Positions 42,334 through 51,728 of a stretch of 64,000 nucleotides of DNA are shown here, piece after piece. The notes under the pieces were generated by a model. It was not told where the DNA came from and searched no databases. It worked only from the letters and a program-made list of their open reading frames with translations. Source of the stretch: UBA2387 sp019454665 (GTDB taxonomy: Bacteria; Armatimonadota; Fimbriimonadia; Fimbriimonadales; Fimbriimonadaceae); NCBI GenBank assembly GCA_045862995.1, contig BTVX01000001.1, positions 268,055 through 332,054 of the forward strand, given 5' to 3'. Positions within the stretch are counted from its first letter, which is position 1; every line of letters starts with the position of its first letter. The position numbers were made by a program, and so were the translations under genes.

Positions 42334-42723
42334 CTAGCGTCGGCTGACGAACGCGCCCTGTGCAAGGGCGGTGCCGTTGGCGTCGCTGACCGTCAGCACT
42401 TGGCCAACGGCGACCGTCGGCATGTTCATGCCGCGGAACGGGATTTCGAGTTCGCCATCGCCGAACGTGTCGGTCGTGACGACCACGGGCTCCCAGCCCT
42501 CGATGTTGAACGTGTACGAAGCGCCGGGCACGCCGCGCTCGACTTCGAACTCGATCTTGGCCGTGGGCCGACCGCGCTGGTCGCGCTTCTTGTAGGTGGC
42601 CTGATACTCCTCAAGGCCGTTGCGGAGCTTGGCACGGAGTTCGATGCGGACGGATTGAGCAGCGGCCAGGGCAGCGACGCACGCCAAGAGCGCCAGGCCG
42701 GTGATGCGAAGGTGTTTCTTCAT
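42334..42723 (-). CDS. Small secreted protein of unknown function
   Basis: A 129-residue protein with a clear signal peptide (MKKHLRITGLALLACVAALAAAQ, cleavage after Ala-Ala-Ala). The mature part is a beta-rich domain (RIELRAKLRNGLEEYQATYK, AKIEFEVERGVPGASYTFNI, GELEIPFRGMN). I do not recognise the family. It is convergent with the glycosidase-like gene and divergent from the ECF sigma gene; a terminator sits just after its stop. Confidence 0.75.
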   Translation of the reverse strand: MKKHLRITGLALLACVAALAAAQSVRIELRAKLRNGLEEYQATYKKRDQRGRPTAKIEFEVERGVPGASYTFNIEGWEPVVVTTDTFGDGELEIPFRGMNMPTVAVGQVLTVSDANGTALAQGAFVSRR

Positions 42724-42788
42724 CGGTGTTGATCCTCGCGTCCCGTTTCAGGGGACGACGCGGGTCAAGAGGCGGCTTCCCGGACCTG

Positions 42789-42797
42789 TGATACACT
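42789..42797 (+). promoter_or_regulatory. Extended -10 promoter of the ECF sigma gene, likely leaderless
   Basis: TGA-TACACT at 42789-42797, then 8 bases to the ATG at 42806. It looks like a housekeeping (sigma70-type) element, so the sigma factor itself need not be autoregulated. Confidence 0.55.
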
Positions 42798-42805
42798 CGG
42801 TTCGC

Positions 42806-43387
42806 ATGGGCCCCGATTCCGCCCCGGATTTGGATCGGCTGGTACGAAGGTGCCGCCGAGGGGATGCGAACGCATGGGAACGGCTCGTACGGCACTTCGA
42901 GGCGCTCGTTTACTCCACGGCCCGGCGCTCCGGACTTGCCTCAGACGATGCCGAGGACGTGTTTCAAGCGACGTTCGTGGCCCTGTACCGAACGCTCGAC
43001 CGCATCGAGGACGCCCGGGCGCTCCCCAAGTGGTTGGCTGTCACGGCGGCCCGGGAGAGCGTGCGCGTGGCCCGGCTCCGGGGGCGATGGGTTCAAGAAG
43101 GCGACGAGAAGGGACTGGACGAGACGATCGCCGACGAGGAAGCGCGCGCCGACGTGGTGGCGGCTCAGTCCCTGGAGGCCGGTCGCTTGCGTCAGGGGTT
43201 GGCGTCCCTTGGGGGCCGTTGCGAGCAACTGCTGGCCGCCCTGTACTTCGAGGAACTCGACTACAAGGCGATCCAGGAGCGGATGGGGATGCCGGTCGGC
43301 GCGATCGGGCCGACGCGGGCGCGATGTCTGCAGAAGCTCAAGGTCTTGCTCGCCAAGTCGGGCTTTTTTGCGGAGGACGAATCGTGA
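42806..43387 (+). CDS. ECF-type RNA polymerase sigma factor
   Basis: A 193-residue sigma factor with region 2 (WERLVRHFEALVYSTARRSG, DDAEDVFQATFVALYRTLDR) and region 4 (LLAALYFEELDYKAIQERM then MPVGAIGPTRARCLQKLKVL). It lacks regions 1 and 3, as usual for ECF (RpoE-like) factors. The IGPTRARCL stretch in region 4 is often seen, in my recollection, in ECF factors beside CHAT-protease genes. It starts an apparent four-gene operon leading to a TPR-CHAT protease and a subtilase. A 54-base gap with no terminator follows. Target promoters are unknown. Confidence 0.93.
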   Translation: MGPDSAPDLDRLVRRCRRGDANAWERLVRHFEALVYSTARRSGLASDDAEDVFQATFVALYRTLDRIEDARALPKWLAVTAARESVRVARLRGRWVQEGDEKGLDETIADEEARADVVAAQSLEAGRLRQGLASLGGRCEQLLAALYFEELDYKAIQERMGMPVGAIGPTRARCLQKLKVLLAKSGFFAEDES

Positions 43388-43441
43388 CCGGGCCGCGTAT
43401 CAACGGGTGCCGCTGCGCCCTCCTTCTCCGTGGTGAACGCG

Positions 43442-43945
43442 ATGCGAAACCCTAAACCCAACGACGTGGAACGACTGGCCGACTGGGCGTTCTCGGATGA
43501 GGCCGAGACCCCGGAAGGCATGGACCGTGCCGGGGCTCTCCAATGGAGACGTATGGCGCTGGCCTTCGCCCTTTCCTACGAGTCGGCCCCGGGGCACGCC
43601 GTGGCCCGTGCGATCGGCGTGTTTCGCCCGACCAAACCCACGCTTCTCGCCCGCCTGTTGCCTTCGCTCTCGGGCGGCGTCAGGCGCACCGAAACCGATG
43701 ACCGGGTGCTGGACTTCGAGGTGCCGGAAGGAACGGCGCGCGTGCGCTACTTGGCCGAGGGAGGTCGTTGGCGCGTGCTGGCCGAAGTGCCCGGCGCACG
43801 ACAAATCCACCACGACGGGGGCAGTGCAGACGGCGACGAGGGGCGATTCGAATTCGTCGCCGAAGGCGAGGACGCCACCGGATTCACCGCCACGTCTGCC
43901 GAGGGCGACGTCGTTTTCCCCCCGCTCGGCGAAGTCGAGCCCTAA
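43442..43945 (+). CDS. Unknown small protein between sigma factor and CHAT protease
   Basis: A 167-residue protein (GTG 43430 is an alternative start). The N-terminal half is helical (NDVERLADWAFSDE, QWRRMALAFALSYESAPGHA). The C-terminal half is beta-rich and ends GDVVFPPLGEVEP, with strand-like RVLDFEVPEGTARVRYLAEG, GRWRVLAEVPGA and GRFEFVAEGEDATGFTAT. Proteins of this layout with a terminal PPL accompany ECF sigma and CHAT genes in other bacteria as I recall. By position it could be an anti-sigma or a protease substrate, like Csx30 in Craspase; that is inference. No transmembrane helix and no zinc motif are seen. Confidence 0.75.
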   Translation: MRNPKPNDVERLADWAFSDEAETPEGMDRAGALQWRRMALAFALSYESAPGHAVARAIGVFRPTKPTLLARLLPSLSGGVRRTETDDRVLDFEVPEGTARVRYLAEGGRWRVLAEVPGARQIHHDGGSADGDEGRFEFVAEGEDATGFTATSAEGDVVFPPLGEVEP

Positions 43946-43949
43946 GACG

Positions 43950-46487
43950 ATGGCCCCTGAACGCGCTCCTTGGAAGGGTTTGCCGCCGACTGAGGCAGCC
44001 CGCGCCTATTGGGAAACGCTGGCCGACCTGGCCGGTCGCGACTCCGCCGCTGCGCTCAGGTTGGCTCGGCAAGCCGATTCGCTGGTGCGCCACGCTCCTC
44101 GCGAACCCCTTTCGTGGCGGGCCCTCGGCCTTGCCCGACGCCTGCGCGGTCGCTGGATCGAGAGCGCCGAGGCGTTTCAAGAAGCGGCCAAGCTCTCCAC
44201 GGGCACCGAACGGTGGTCGCTGGCGATCGGTGCGGTAGATGGATTGGCCCGTGCGCGCAGGTTCGACGAAGCGCGGCGATTGGGTGACAACCTCTTTCGC
44301 TCGCTGACCCGGCGGGGCGAGCGGCATCAGGCCGGGCGGGCGGCCCTCAATCTGGGCAACGCCAACACCTGGGCCGAAGACGACGACGCAGCCGCCAGAT
44401 GGTACGTCCGCGCCCTCGACCTGCTGTCGCTCGATGCCCCCTCAGAGCGGGCGGCCGCCACCCTTGGGCTGGCAGCTTCCCTTCTCATGCGCCGACCCAC
44501 CGAATCCGCGCGATGGGCCGAAATCGCCCGTAGCGAGTTCGATCGCCTCGGCCTGGGCCATTACGCCCGGCTGGCCGAGATCACGCTCGCTCAGTGCTGC
44601 GTGCTCCAGGGTCGGTTCGACGAGGGGAGGCGCGGCCTGATCGCCGTGCGGGATGCCCTGGGCGAAACAGCCGACGGCGACGCGTTGCGCCTTGAGCAGT
44701 TTCTGGGCGACGCGTATCTGGGGATGGGAATGCCGCGCGAAGCTCTGGACGCTTACGAGAAGGCGTTCGCGAACCCTTCGGTCAGGTCTCTGCCGTTCAA
44801 CGACTTGCTGTGCTGGATCGGTGCCGCACGTTGTCGGCACGCGTTGGGCGACGCCTCGGGCGCTACAGCTGCTTGGCGCAAGTGTCAAGCGATCGCAAGC
44901 AAGCGGGGGAACGCCTTGTGGATCGGGGCCGTTCGCGCCCTTGCCGCCGATTCGGCGGCCTCGCCAAGCGAGTCCCTGCGGCTCGCCACACGGGCCCTGG
45001 AGATGGGCGGGCCGATGCACGGCACGGTCTACGAAGCCATCGCGGTCCTCTGCGCAGCGTCTGCCGACCCGACACCCGAGCGGCTCGCCACGGCCAAGCG
45101 GGTCGTGGGCCGCATCGCGTCTCCCGAACTGGATTGGAAGCTGGAGTGGGTTCTTGCCCGCACGAAGCCGAAGAGCCGTGCAACGCACTACCGGCGCATG
45201 TTCCGAGCGATGCTCGAGGACCGTGCCCTGCGCAACACTCTCGAAGGTCGGGCCGCCGTGTTCGCCGACAAGGGTCCCGCTCTGGAGGATTACCTGGGTT
45301 GGTTGCTGGCGCGGCCCACGCCATCCCGCGTTCGAGAAGCGGTTGGGGTCGTTCAGCAAGCGCGCAGCGCCGCCCTGCTCGACGAGTTGCTTGCCGCCGG
45401 CCGTGCCCCACTGAATGACGATCAGGTCGCGATCCTGACCGAACTGCGAAGGGAGATGGCGGAGCAATCGGGCGTCGGATCGCGACTGGCTGCAGGCGGG
45501 CACCGCACCCGGATGGCCGCCTCGGCGCGCCGTCGGCTGCGCGAGTCGCTTGGTCCCGCGCTTGCCAAACGCGAGGCGGTCCTCCGGGAGAGCCGATCCG
45601 GAACAGTCTTTGTGGTGTGCGGTCAAGCCATTCACGCTCTTCGCGAAGACCGCATCGTCGAGGCGTCGCTGGACCGAGCCACCCTCGCACGACACCTCCG
45701 CTGGAGCGCTTTCGACCTGGCGGCAAGGCCCAAGTCCGGCGACACTGGCCAAGAGGCGTTGGAGCGGTTTGCGTCTTGGGCCAAGCCCGTCCTCGGCCAA
45801 GATGCCTCGGTCTTTCCGGATGGCGAGCTATGGGGCTTTCCTTGGGGGTTGGCGAGCAGCCTGGGAATGCCCGAGCGGGTAGTTGGCCTGCACCCGACTT
45901 TCGGGATCGGCGAGGCGACCGTCCAAGAAAGTTCCCGGGTGTTGATCCTGGGAGGCGATCCCACGGGCCTCCCCCACATCGCGGACGAGGTCCGAAGCGT
46001 CGCGTCGCGATTCAAGAACGCTCGGGTCGTCCGGTCCGTGAAGGACCTCTACGACTTGCGCGGCGCGTCGTTCGACATCGTTCACGTGGCCGCGCACGCG
46101 GGCCACAATGCGGACAACCCCATGTTCTCGACGATTCAACTGGCCGACGGCCCCTTGTTTGCGGCGGAGTTCGCGAGCCTAGGGCTGCGTTCCCAGTTCG
46201 TCTTTCTCGATGCTTGCGAGACGGGCCGCGTGAGTCTGGAAGCGCCGACCGAGCCCGATGGTTGGGTTCGCGCCGCGCTGGCCACCGGCTGCGGCGCTTG
46301 CCTCGCCGCGACGTGGGTGGTGGACGATGCCGCGGCGCTGAGCTTCGCCGAGGCGTTCTACCCATCGCTTCTCGGCGGCTGCCCGGTCACGCCAGCCCTG
46401 AGCGAAGCCCGCTCGGCGGTGCGCCGCCGATGGCCGCACCCGTTCTATTGGGGACCGTTCGTTCTGTTTGGAGGCTACGCCCTATGA
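43950..46487 (+). CDS. TPR-CHAT caspase-like protease
   Basis: An 845-residue protein. Residues about 1-480 are a chain of TPR-like helical repeats (SWRALGLARRLRGRWIESAE, GRAALNLGNANTWAEDDDAA, LGDAYLGMGMPREALDAYEK). Residues about 580-845 are a CHAT domain (clan CD, caspase fold): RVLILGGDPTGLPHIADE, IVHVAAHAGHNADNP with catalytic His716 and FVFLDACETGRVSL with Cys756. The C-terminus has CGACLAATWVVDDAAALSFAEAF and the final WGPFVLFGGYAL usual for CHAT proteins. It starts 2 bases after the small protein gene and its stop overlaps the subtilase start, so it is translated with both. Trigger and substrate are unknown. Confidence 0.93.
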   Translation: MAPERAPWKGLPPTEAARAYWETLADLAGRDSAAALRLARQADSLVRHAPREPLSWRALGLARRLRGRWIESAEAFQEAAKLSTGTERWSLAIGAVDGLARARRFDEARRLGDNLFRSLTRRGERHQAGRAALNLGNANTWAEDDDAAARWYVRALDLLSLDAPSERAAATLGLAASLLMRRPTESARWAEIARSEFDRLGLGHYARLAEITLAQCCVLQGRFDEGRRGLIAVRDALGETADGDALRLEQFLGDAYLGMGMPREALDAYEKAFANPSVRSLPFNDLLCWIGAARCRHALGDASGATAAWRKCQAIASKRGNALWIGAVRALAADSAASPSESLRLATRALEMGGPMHGTVYEAIAVLCAASADPTPERLATAKRVVGRIASPELDWKLEWVLARTKPKSRATHYRRMFRAMLEDRALRNTLEGRAAVFADKGPALEDYLGWLLARPTPSRVREAVGVVQQARSAALLDELLAAGRAPLNDDQVAILTELRREMAEQSGVGSRLAAGGHRTRMAASARRRLRESLGPALAKREAVLRESRSGTVFVVCGQAIHALREDRIVEASLDRATLARHLRWSAFDLAARPKSGDTGQEALERFASWAKPVLGQDASVFPDGELWGFPWGLASSLGMPERVVGLHPTFGIGEATVQESSRVLILGGDPTGLPHIADEVRSVASRFKNARVVRSVKDLYDLRGASFDIVHVAAHAGHNADNPMFSTIQLADGPLFAAEFASLGLRSQFVFLDACETGRVSLEAPTEPDGWVRAALATGCGACLAATWVVDDAAALSFAEAFYPSLLGGCPVTPALSEARSAVRRRWPHPFYWGPFVLFGGYAL

Positions 46488-47689
46488 TTCGCTGGATCCG
46501 CTCCACACTCGTCACCACTTCTTTCGCCTCCTGTGTCGCAATGGCGCAGACAGAACTGATCGTCCAAACGGTCGAGGGCCAGAACCCTGCGGAGATCGCC
46601 GACGACTACGGCGTCGAATTGCTCGACACCACACCCGACGCTCCGTTTGCGCTCATGTTTGCGGGTCCCGAGGACGACGTCAACCAGATCGAAATCCTGA
46701 TGCAGGCCGACCCACGCATCGTGTTCGTCGAGGACAACGACGAGTTCATGATGCCCGAGCAGACCGGTGGTTCCTTGGCCAGCACGATCGCAGCGGTTGG
46801 AGACCCCAGCTCGCTCTACGCGTGGAACGCCAGCCTTCTTCAGCAGGTGGGTTGGTCCCCGGCGTTCGCGTTCGCCCACGGTCGCAAAGTGCGCGTGGGG
46901 ATCGTGGACACGGGCCTGTCTCCTTTCGTCGCGCGCCTCTGGGCAAGGACCGACGCGTGGATCAACACGATTCAACCCGGCCAACGGGCTTGGGACGTCC
47001 CCGAATCGCGCGATACCGATGGCGATGGCCGTGTGGACGAGGGCGTCGGTCACGGAACGCTGGTCGCTGGAATCGTAGATCAAGTCTGCCCGAATGCTCT
47101 CTTGGTCGTGGCCAAAGCCGCCGACAGCGATGGCATCGCCTCGGCATGGAGCGTGATCAAGGGGCTCGTGTTCTGCGTCACGTCGGGTGCCGAGGTCGTC
47201 AACATCAGTCTGGGTGCGCCGCGCATTCCCGGCATGAGCGACGTGATGGACTGGGTCGAAGCCCGTCGCGTGGTCGTGGTCGCTGCCGCAGGCAACGACA
47301 ACCGAGACGAACTGCTCTCGCCGGCCGACGTGCGCAAGACCATTTCGGTCGCCGGCTTGCTCGCCGATGGAACCAAGGCGCCCTTTAGCAACTTCGAGGG
47401 AAGCGTCCGCGTCTCGGTCCCGGCGGTGGGATTTGCGGGCCCTTGGTGGCAAGGCGGCGGCGTCACGTGGTCGGGCACCTCCTTCGCGGCCCCGATCGTG
47501 ACCGGTGCGCTGGCCAACGCCCTGCGCCTGGCCGGTCGCCGTCTACCCGAGACCATCCGCGACATCCTCGACGAAACGGGCACCGACTTGGACCCCGCCA
47601 ACCCCGGCTACCGGGGCGAACTGGGAGTGGGGCTGAACATCACCCAGTTGACCTTGGCCGCCAAGCGGCGGGGCCGAACGCTGCGCTAG
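46484..47689 (+). CDS. Subtilase (S8) serine protease, secreted or exported
   Basis: A 401-residue protein beginning with a signal peptide (MIRWIRSTLVTTSFASCVAMAQ). An inhibitor-like prodomain occupies about 22-95 (TELIVQTVEGQNPAEIADDY, PRIVFVEDNDE). The catalytic triad is Asp142 (VGIVDTGLS), His190 (GVGHGTLVAGIV) and Ser333 (WSGTSFAAPIVTG), with Asn271 (AAAGND) as the oxyanion residue. A DTDGDGRVDEGVGHG stretch suggests a calcium site. ATG 46484 overlaps the CHAT stop (ATGA). Its placement in the sigma-CHAT operon suggests a function with the caspase-like protease; it is convergent with clpX and 9 bases away. Confidence 0.94.
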   Translation: MIRWIRSTLVTTSFASCVAMAQTELIVQTVEGQNPAEIADDYGVELLDTTPDAPFALMFAGPEDDVNQIEILMQADPRIVFVEDNDEFMMPEQTGGSLASTIAAVGDPSSLYAWNASLLQQVGWSPAFAFAHGRKVRVGIVDTGLSPFVARLWARTDAWINTIQPGQRAWDVPESRDTDGDGRVDEGVGHGTLVAGIVDQVCPNALLVVAKAADSDGIASAWSVIKGLVFCVTSGAEVVNISLGAPRIPGMSDVMDWVEARRVVVVAAAGNDNRDELLSPADVRKTISVAGLLADGTKAPFSNFEGSVRVSVPAVGFAGPWWQGGGVTWSGTSFAAPIVTGALANALRLAGRRLPETIRDILDETGTDLDPANPGYRGELGVGLNITQLTLAAKRRGRTLR

Positions 47690-47698
47690 GAGGTCGGT

Positions 47699-48964
<1,266 letters not shown>

Positions 48965-49050
48965 GGTTGACAGTTCTCCAGAACGCATTCACTATATCGC
49001 GCCCGTCACCGGGCGTCATGTCGGCACTTTGGGTTACGCAATTCTCGCGG

Positions 49051-49665
49051 CTATCGCGTTCCCGGCGCCAGTACGCTGTCCACCACGCCGTACTCCCGGG
49101 CCTCTTCGGCGGACATGAAGTAGTCGCGGTCGACGTCTTTCCGCAACTTGTCTTCGGGCTGCCCCGTGTGCTTCGACAGGATTCCAGTCAAGGTATCCAT
49201 ATATCGGTTGATTTCCTTGACTTGCACATTGATATCGGCGGTCGTTCCGCGAAATCCCGCGCTGACCTGATGGATCATGACGCGGGCGTGCGGAAGGCAA
49301 TACCGCTTCTTGGCCGCCCCTCCGGCCAGCAGAACGGCGCCCATGCTGGCCGCCATGCCGACGCAGATCGTGGCCACGTCGGGCTTGATGATCTGCATGG
49401 CGTCGTAGATGGCCAGACCGGCCGTGACGGAGCCGCCCGGACTGTTGATGTAGAAGTCAATGTCCTTGTCGGGGTCTTCCTTTTCCAGGAACAGCAGCTG
49501 GGCCACGATCAGGTTCGCGACATAGTCGTCCACTTCGGTCCCGAGGAAGACGATTCGATCCTTGAGCAGCCTCGACCACAGGTCGTAGCTGCGTTCGCCG
49601 CGGTTGGTCTGCTCGATGACAAAGGGAACGCCCATGGTTGGAATGTCGGCACGCTTGTCGCTCAT
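49051..49665 (-). CDS. clpP: ATP-dependent Clp protease proteolytic subunit
   Basis: A 204-residue peptidase. Catalytic Ser107 is in CVGMAASMGAVLLAGG, His132 in PHARVMIHQ and Asp181 in VDRDYFMSAEEA. MGVPFVIEQTNRGERSYDLWSRLL at the start and YINSPGGSVTAGLAIYDAM are standard. Where most ClpPs have a QPxGG-rich stretch after the catalytic His, this one reads VSAGFRGTTADINVQVKEIN, a mild variant. It follows tig by 8 bases. Together with ClpX it degrades tagged or misfolded proteins. Confidence 0.98.
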   Translation of the reverse strand: MSDKRADIPTMGVPFVIEQTNRGERSYDLWSRLLKDRIVFLGTEVDDYVANLIVAQLLFLEKEDPDKDIDFYINSPGGSVTAGLAIYDAMQIIKPDVATICVGMAASMGAVLLAGGAAKKRYCLPHARVMIHQVSAGFRGTTADINVQVKEINRYMDTLTGILSKHTGQPEDKLRKDVDRDYFMSAEEAREYGVVDSVLAPGTR

Positions 49666-49673
49666 GGTCAGTC

Positions 49674-50966
49674 CTACGCGGTCGCTTCGTCGGGCAATTC
49701 CTGCAGATCGGCTTCCTTGATCAGGAAGTCGGTCACCTTGCGGTAGAGGGCTCGGTTGCGGAGTTCGTCCAGCGCGTTGTTCTTCTTGAGGAGCGCCACC
49801 ATCTCGTCGGGCGTGACGCGATACTCGCGCGCCATGTCGAACAACTCTCGGTTGAAATCCTCGTTGTTCAACTTCATGCCTTCTTTCTTGAAGATTTCCT
49901 GAGCGACGACGGCCCGCTCGACCTGGACTCGGCTCTCGTCCATGATGGCCTTCTGCAGTTCTTCGAGCGTCATGCCCTTCTCCTGCGCATACTCGGCCAG
50001 ACTCGACTTCTTCTCGGCCTGCGCTTGGGCGAGGTCTCTCAGTTGCTGGCCGGCAACGGCCTCGACCATGGTGAGCGGGACGTGGATCTCGCTGGCTTTG
50101 ACGATCTCCCCCATGATCTGCTCGCTCACATACTCGTGGACCATGCTGACTCGGGCCTCTTCGAGCAAGGCGCGGACGCGACCCGTCAGCTCTTCTTCGT
50201 TGCCGAAGCCGAGGCTCTGGGCGAAGTCGTCGTCCAGGTCTGGGAGCTTCATCGCGCTCACCGAACGCAGGGTCAGTCGGCAGCGGTGGGTTTGGTTCGC
50301 CCAATCTTTCTCGTCGAACGTCTCGGGGAACGTGAGTTCCACGACCTTGACCTCTTCGGCGGCCATGCCGATGAGCGCCTCGTCGAGGTTGGGAAACGTC
50401 TTGCCCACCACGCTCATGAAGTTGCGCCCGTCGCCCTCCTGGCCCTCGATCTTGATGTTGACCACGGCGACATCGCCCTCGATCACCTTGCGATCGGTGA
50501 TCTGCTCGCGCTTGGCTTCGCGCTTTCGCAGCACCTCGATCTGGTTCTGCACGTCGGCATCCGAGACGGCCGAAGTCGGTTGGATCGCCTTGATGCCCGT
50601 GTATTCGGTCAGCTTGACGACCGGTGCCAGCGGCACCTTGATCGTGAACTCGCCCTTGGGCGGATCTTGCGCGATGGTCACGTCCGAAACCCCAGGCTGG
50701 GAATACGGAGTCAGGTTCTCGCGCTTCAGGGCCTCGCGGTAAGCGCGGTTCATCACGATGTCGGTCGCGCGGTCCTGAATGAACTCGGGCGAGACGGCCT
50801 TCTCGACGACCGAGCGGGGGGCGGTTCCGGGGCGGAAGCCTGGGATCTTCAGGTCCTTGGCTGCGTCTTTGTAAGCCTTGGCGTACCCTTCCAGCACCAT
50901 CGCTTCGGGAACGACGATGTGCAGTTGGACGGTGGCTGGATTGAGGTCTTCGCGAGTGATCTGCAT
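49674..50966 (-). CDS. tig: Trigger factor
   Basis: A 430-residue ribosome-associated chaperone. The ribosome-binding N-domain has the helix-loop GFRPGTAPRSVVEKAVSPEF (FRxG motif, about residues 43-60), a PPIase-like FKBP domain follows (GDVAVVNIKIEGQEGDGRNF), and a helical C-domain closes the chain. The order tig, clpP, clpX is conserved in many bacteria. The gene reads leftward and its upstream region faces the divergent thiN, 93 bases away. Confidence 0.96.
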   Translation of the reverse strand: MQITREDLNPATVQLHIVVPEAMVLEGYAKAYKDAAKDLKIPGFRPGTAPRSVVEKAVSPEFIQDRATDIVMNRAYREALKRENLTPYSQPGVSDVTIAQDPPKGEFTIKVPLAPVVKLTEYTGIKAIQPTSAVSDADVQNQIEVLRKREAKREQITDRKVIEGDVAVVNIKIEGQEGDGRNFMSVVGKTFPNLDEALIGMAAEEVKVVELTFPETFDEKDWANQTHRCRLTLRSVSAMKLPDLDDDFAQSLGFGNEEELTGRVRALLEEARVSMVHEYVSEQIMGEIVKASEIHVPLTMVEAVAGQQLRDLAQAQAEKKSSLAEYAQEKGMTLEELQKAIMDESRVQVERAVVAQEIFKKEGMKLNNEDFNRELFDMAREYRVTPDEMVALLKKNNALDELRNRALYRKVTDFLIKEADLQELPDEATA

Positions 50967-51047
50967 GGTGAAACCAGTCGGTTGGCGGCCCGCAGGCCAA
51001 GGGCTATGGTACCTCAGGGGGTGTCCGAGGCCCGCCGAGACGGCAAG

Positions 51048-51053
51048 TACAAT
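51048..51053 (+). promoter_or_regulatory. -10 element of the thiamine pyrophosphokinase gene, likely leaderless
   Basis: TACAAT at 51048-51053 ends 6 bases before the ATG at 51060. Confidence 0.6.
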
Positions 51054-51059
51054 GACCCC

Positions 51060-51728
51060 ATGCCCGCGACGACCCCCAGCAACGCCACATCTGAGCGCGT
51101 GTTGGCCGTGCTCGGCGGCAGGGATGCTTCGCTCGAATCGCTCGCGGCGTGGGCCGCATCATCGGAGTACGTGATCGCGGCGGACGGCGGCGCGGACGTG
51201 TTGGCTGCGGCGGGCGCGCGGTGCGACCTTGCGGTGGGCGACCTGGATTCCATCGGCCCCGCGGGGCTGGCCCTTGCCCGGGAGACCGTACGCATCGAAG
51301 ACCAAGACACCACCGACTGCGACAAACTGCTCGACGAGGCCTGGCGGCGCGGCGTGCGCTCCCTGAGCGTCTTCGGATTGGAGGGCGACCGATTGGACCA
51401 CCTGCTGGCCAGCGTCTCCAGCCTCGTCCGGTCGCCTCTCCGCTCGCGGCTCGTGTTGCGGCAGGCGTTGGCGTGGCTGGTTCGCCCCGGGCAAGAGGTG
51501 GCGCTCGACCTGCCGCCGGGTCGGGTCGTTTCGGCCCTTCCCCTTCAACCCTGCGACGGCGTCTGGCTGACCGGAGTCCGCTGGCCCCTTTCTGATGCGG
51601 CCCTTTCTCCGGGCGGAAGGGTGAGCGTTTCCAACGAGTCGCTGGGCGGCGAAGTGGCCTGCCGAATGCGGGATGGCGCGTTGCTCCTCTTCGCCGAGAG
51701 CGCCGAAGGCGAGGCCCCGTGGTGGTAG
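51060..51728 (+). CDS. Thiamine pyrophosphokinase
   Basis: A 222-residue enzyme that converts thiamine and ATP to thiamine diphosphate. The motifs AADGGADVLAAAG, AVGDLDSIGPAGLAL, EDQDTTDCDKLLDEA and FGLEGDRLDHLLASV are diagnostic of the family. Thiamine diphosphate is the cofactor of the two E1 dehydrogenases in this window. Its stop overlaps the start of a sodium:solute symporter by ten bases. The C-terminal region (WLTGVRWPL, GGRVSVSNES) matches the thiamine-binding domain. Confidence 0.93.
   Translation: MPATTPSNATSERVLAVLGGRDASLESLAAWAASSEYVIAADGGADVLAAAGARCDLAVGDLDSIGPAGLALARETVRIEDQDTTDCDKLLDEAWRRGVRSLSVFGLEGDRLDHLLASVSSLVRSPLRSRLVLRQALAWLVRPGQEVALDLPPGRVVSALPLQPCDGVWLTGVRWPLSDAALSPGGRVSVSNESLGGEVACRMRDGALLLFAESAEGEAPWW

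Noticed and set aside
42701..42805. Longer ECF sigma start at 42701
   Set aside because: It would overlap the divergent secreted-protein gene and include the extended -10 element; ATG 42806 gives the normal length.
42806..47689. Reading the sigma-CHAT-subtilase operon as a type III-E CRISPR (Craspase) locus
   Set aside because: No gRAMP/Cas7-11, Cas1/Cas2 or repeat array is present, and the small protein has no evident Csx30 similarity by eye; only the regulatory logic is compared.
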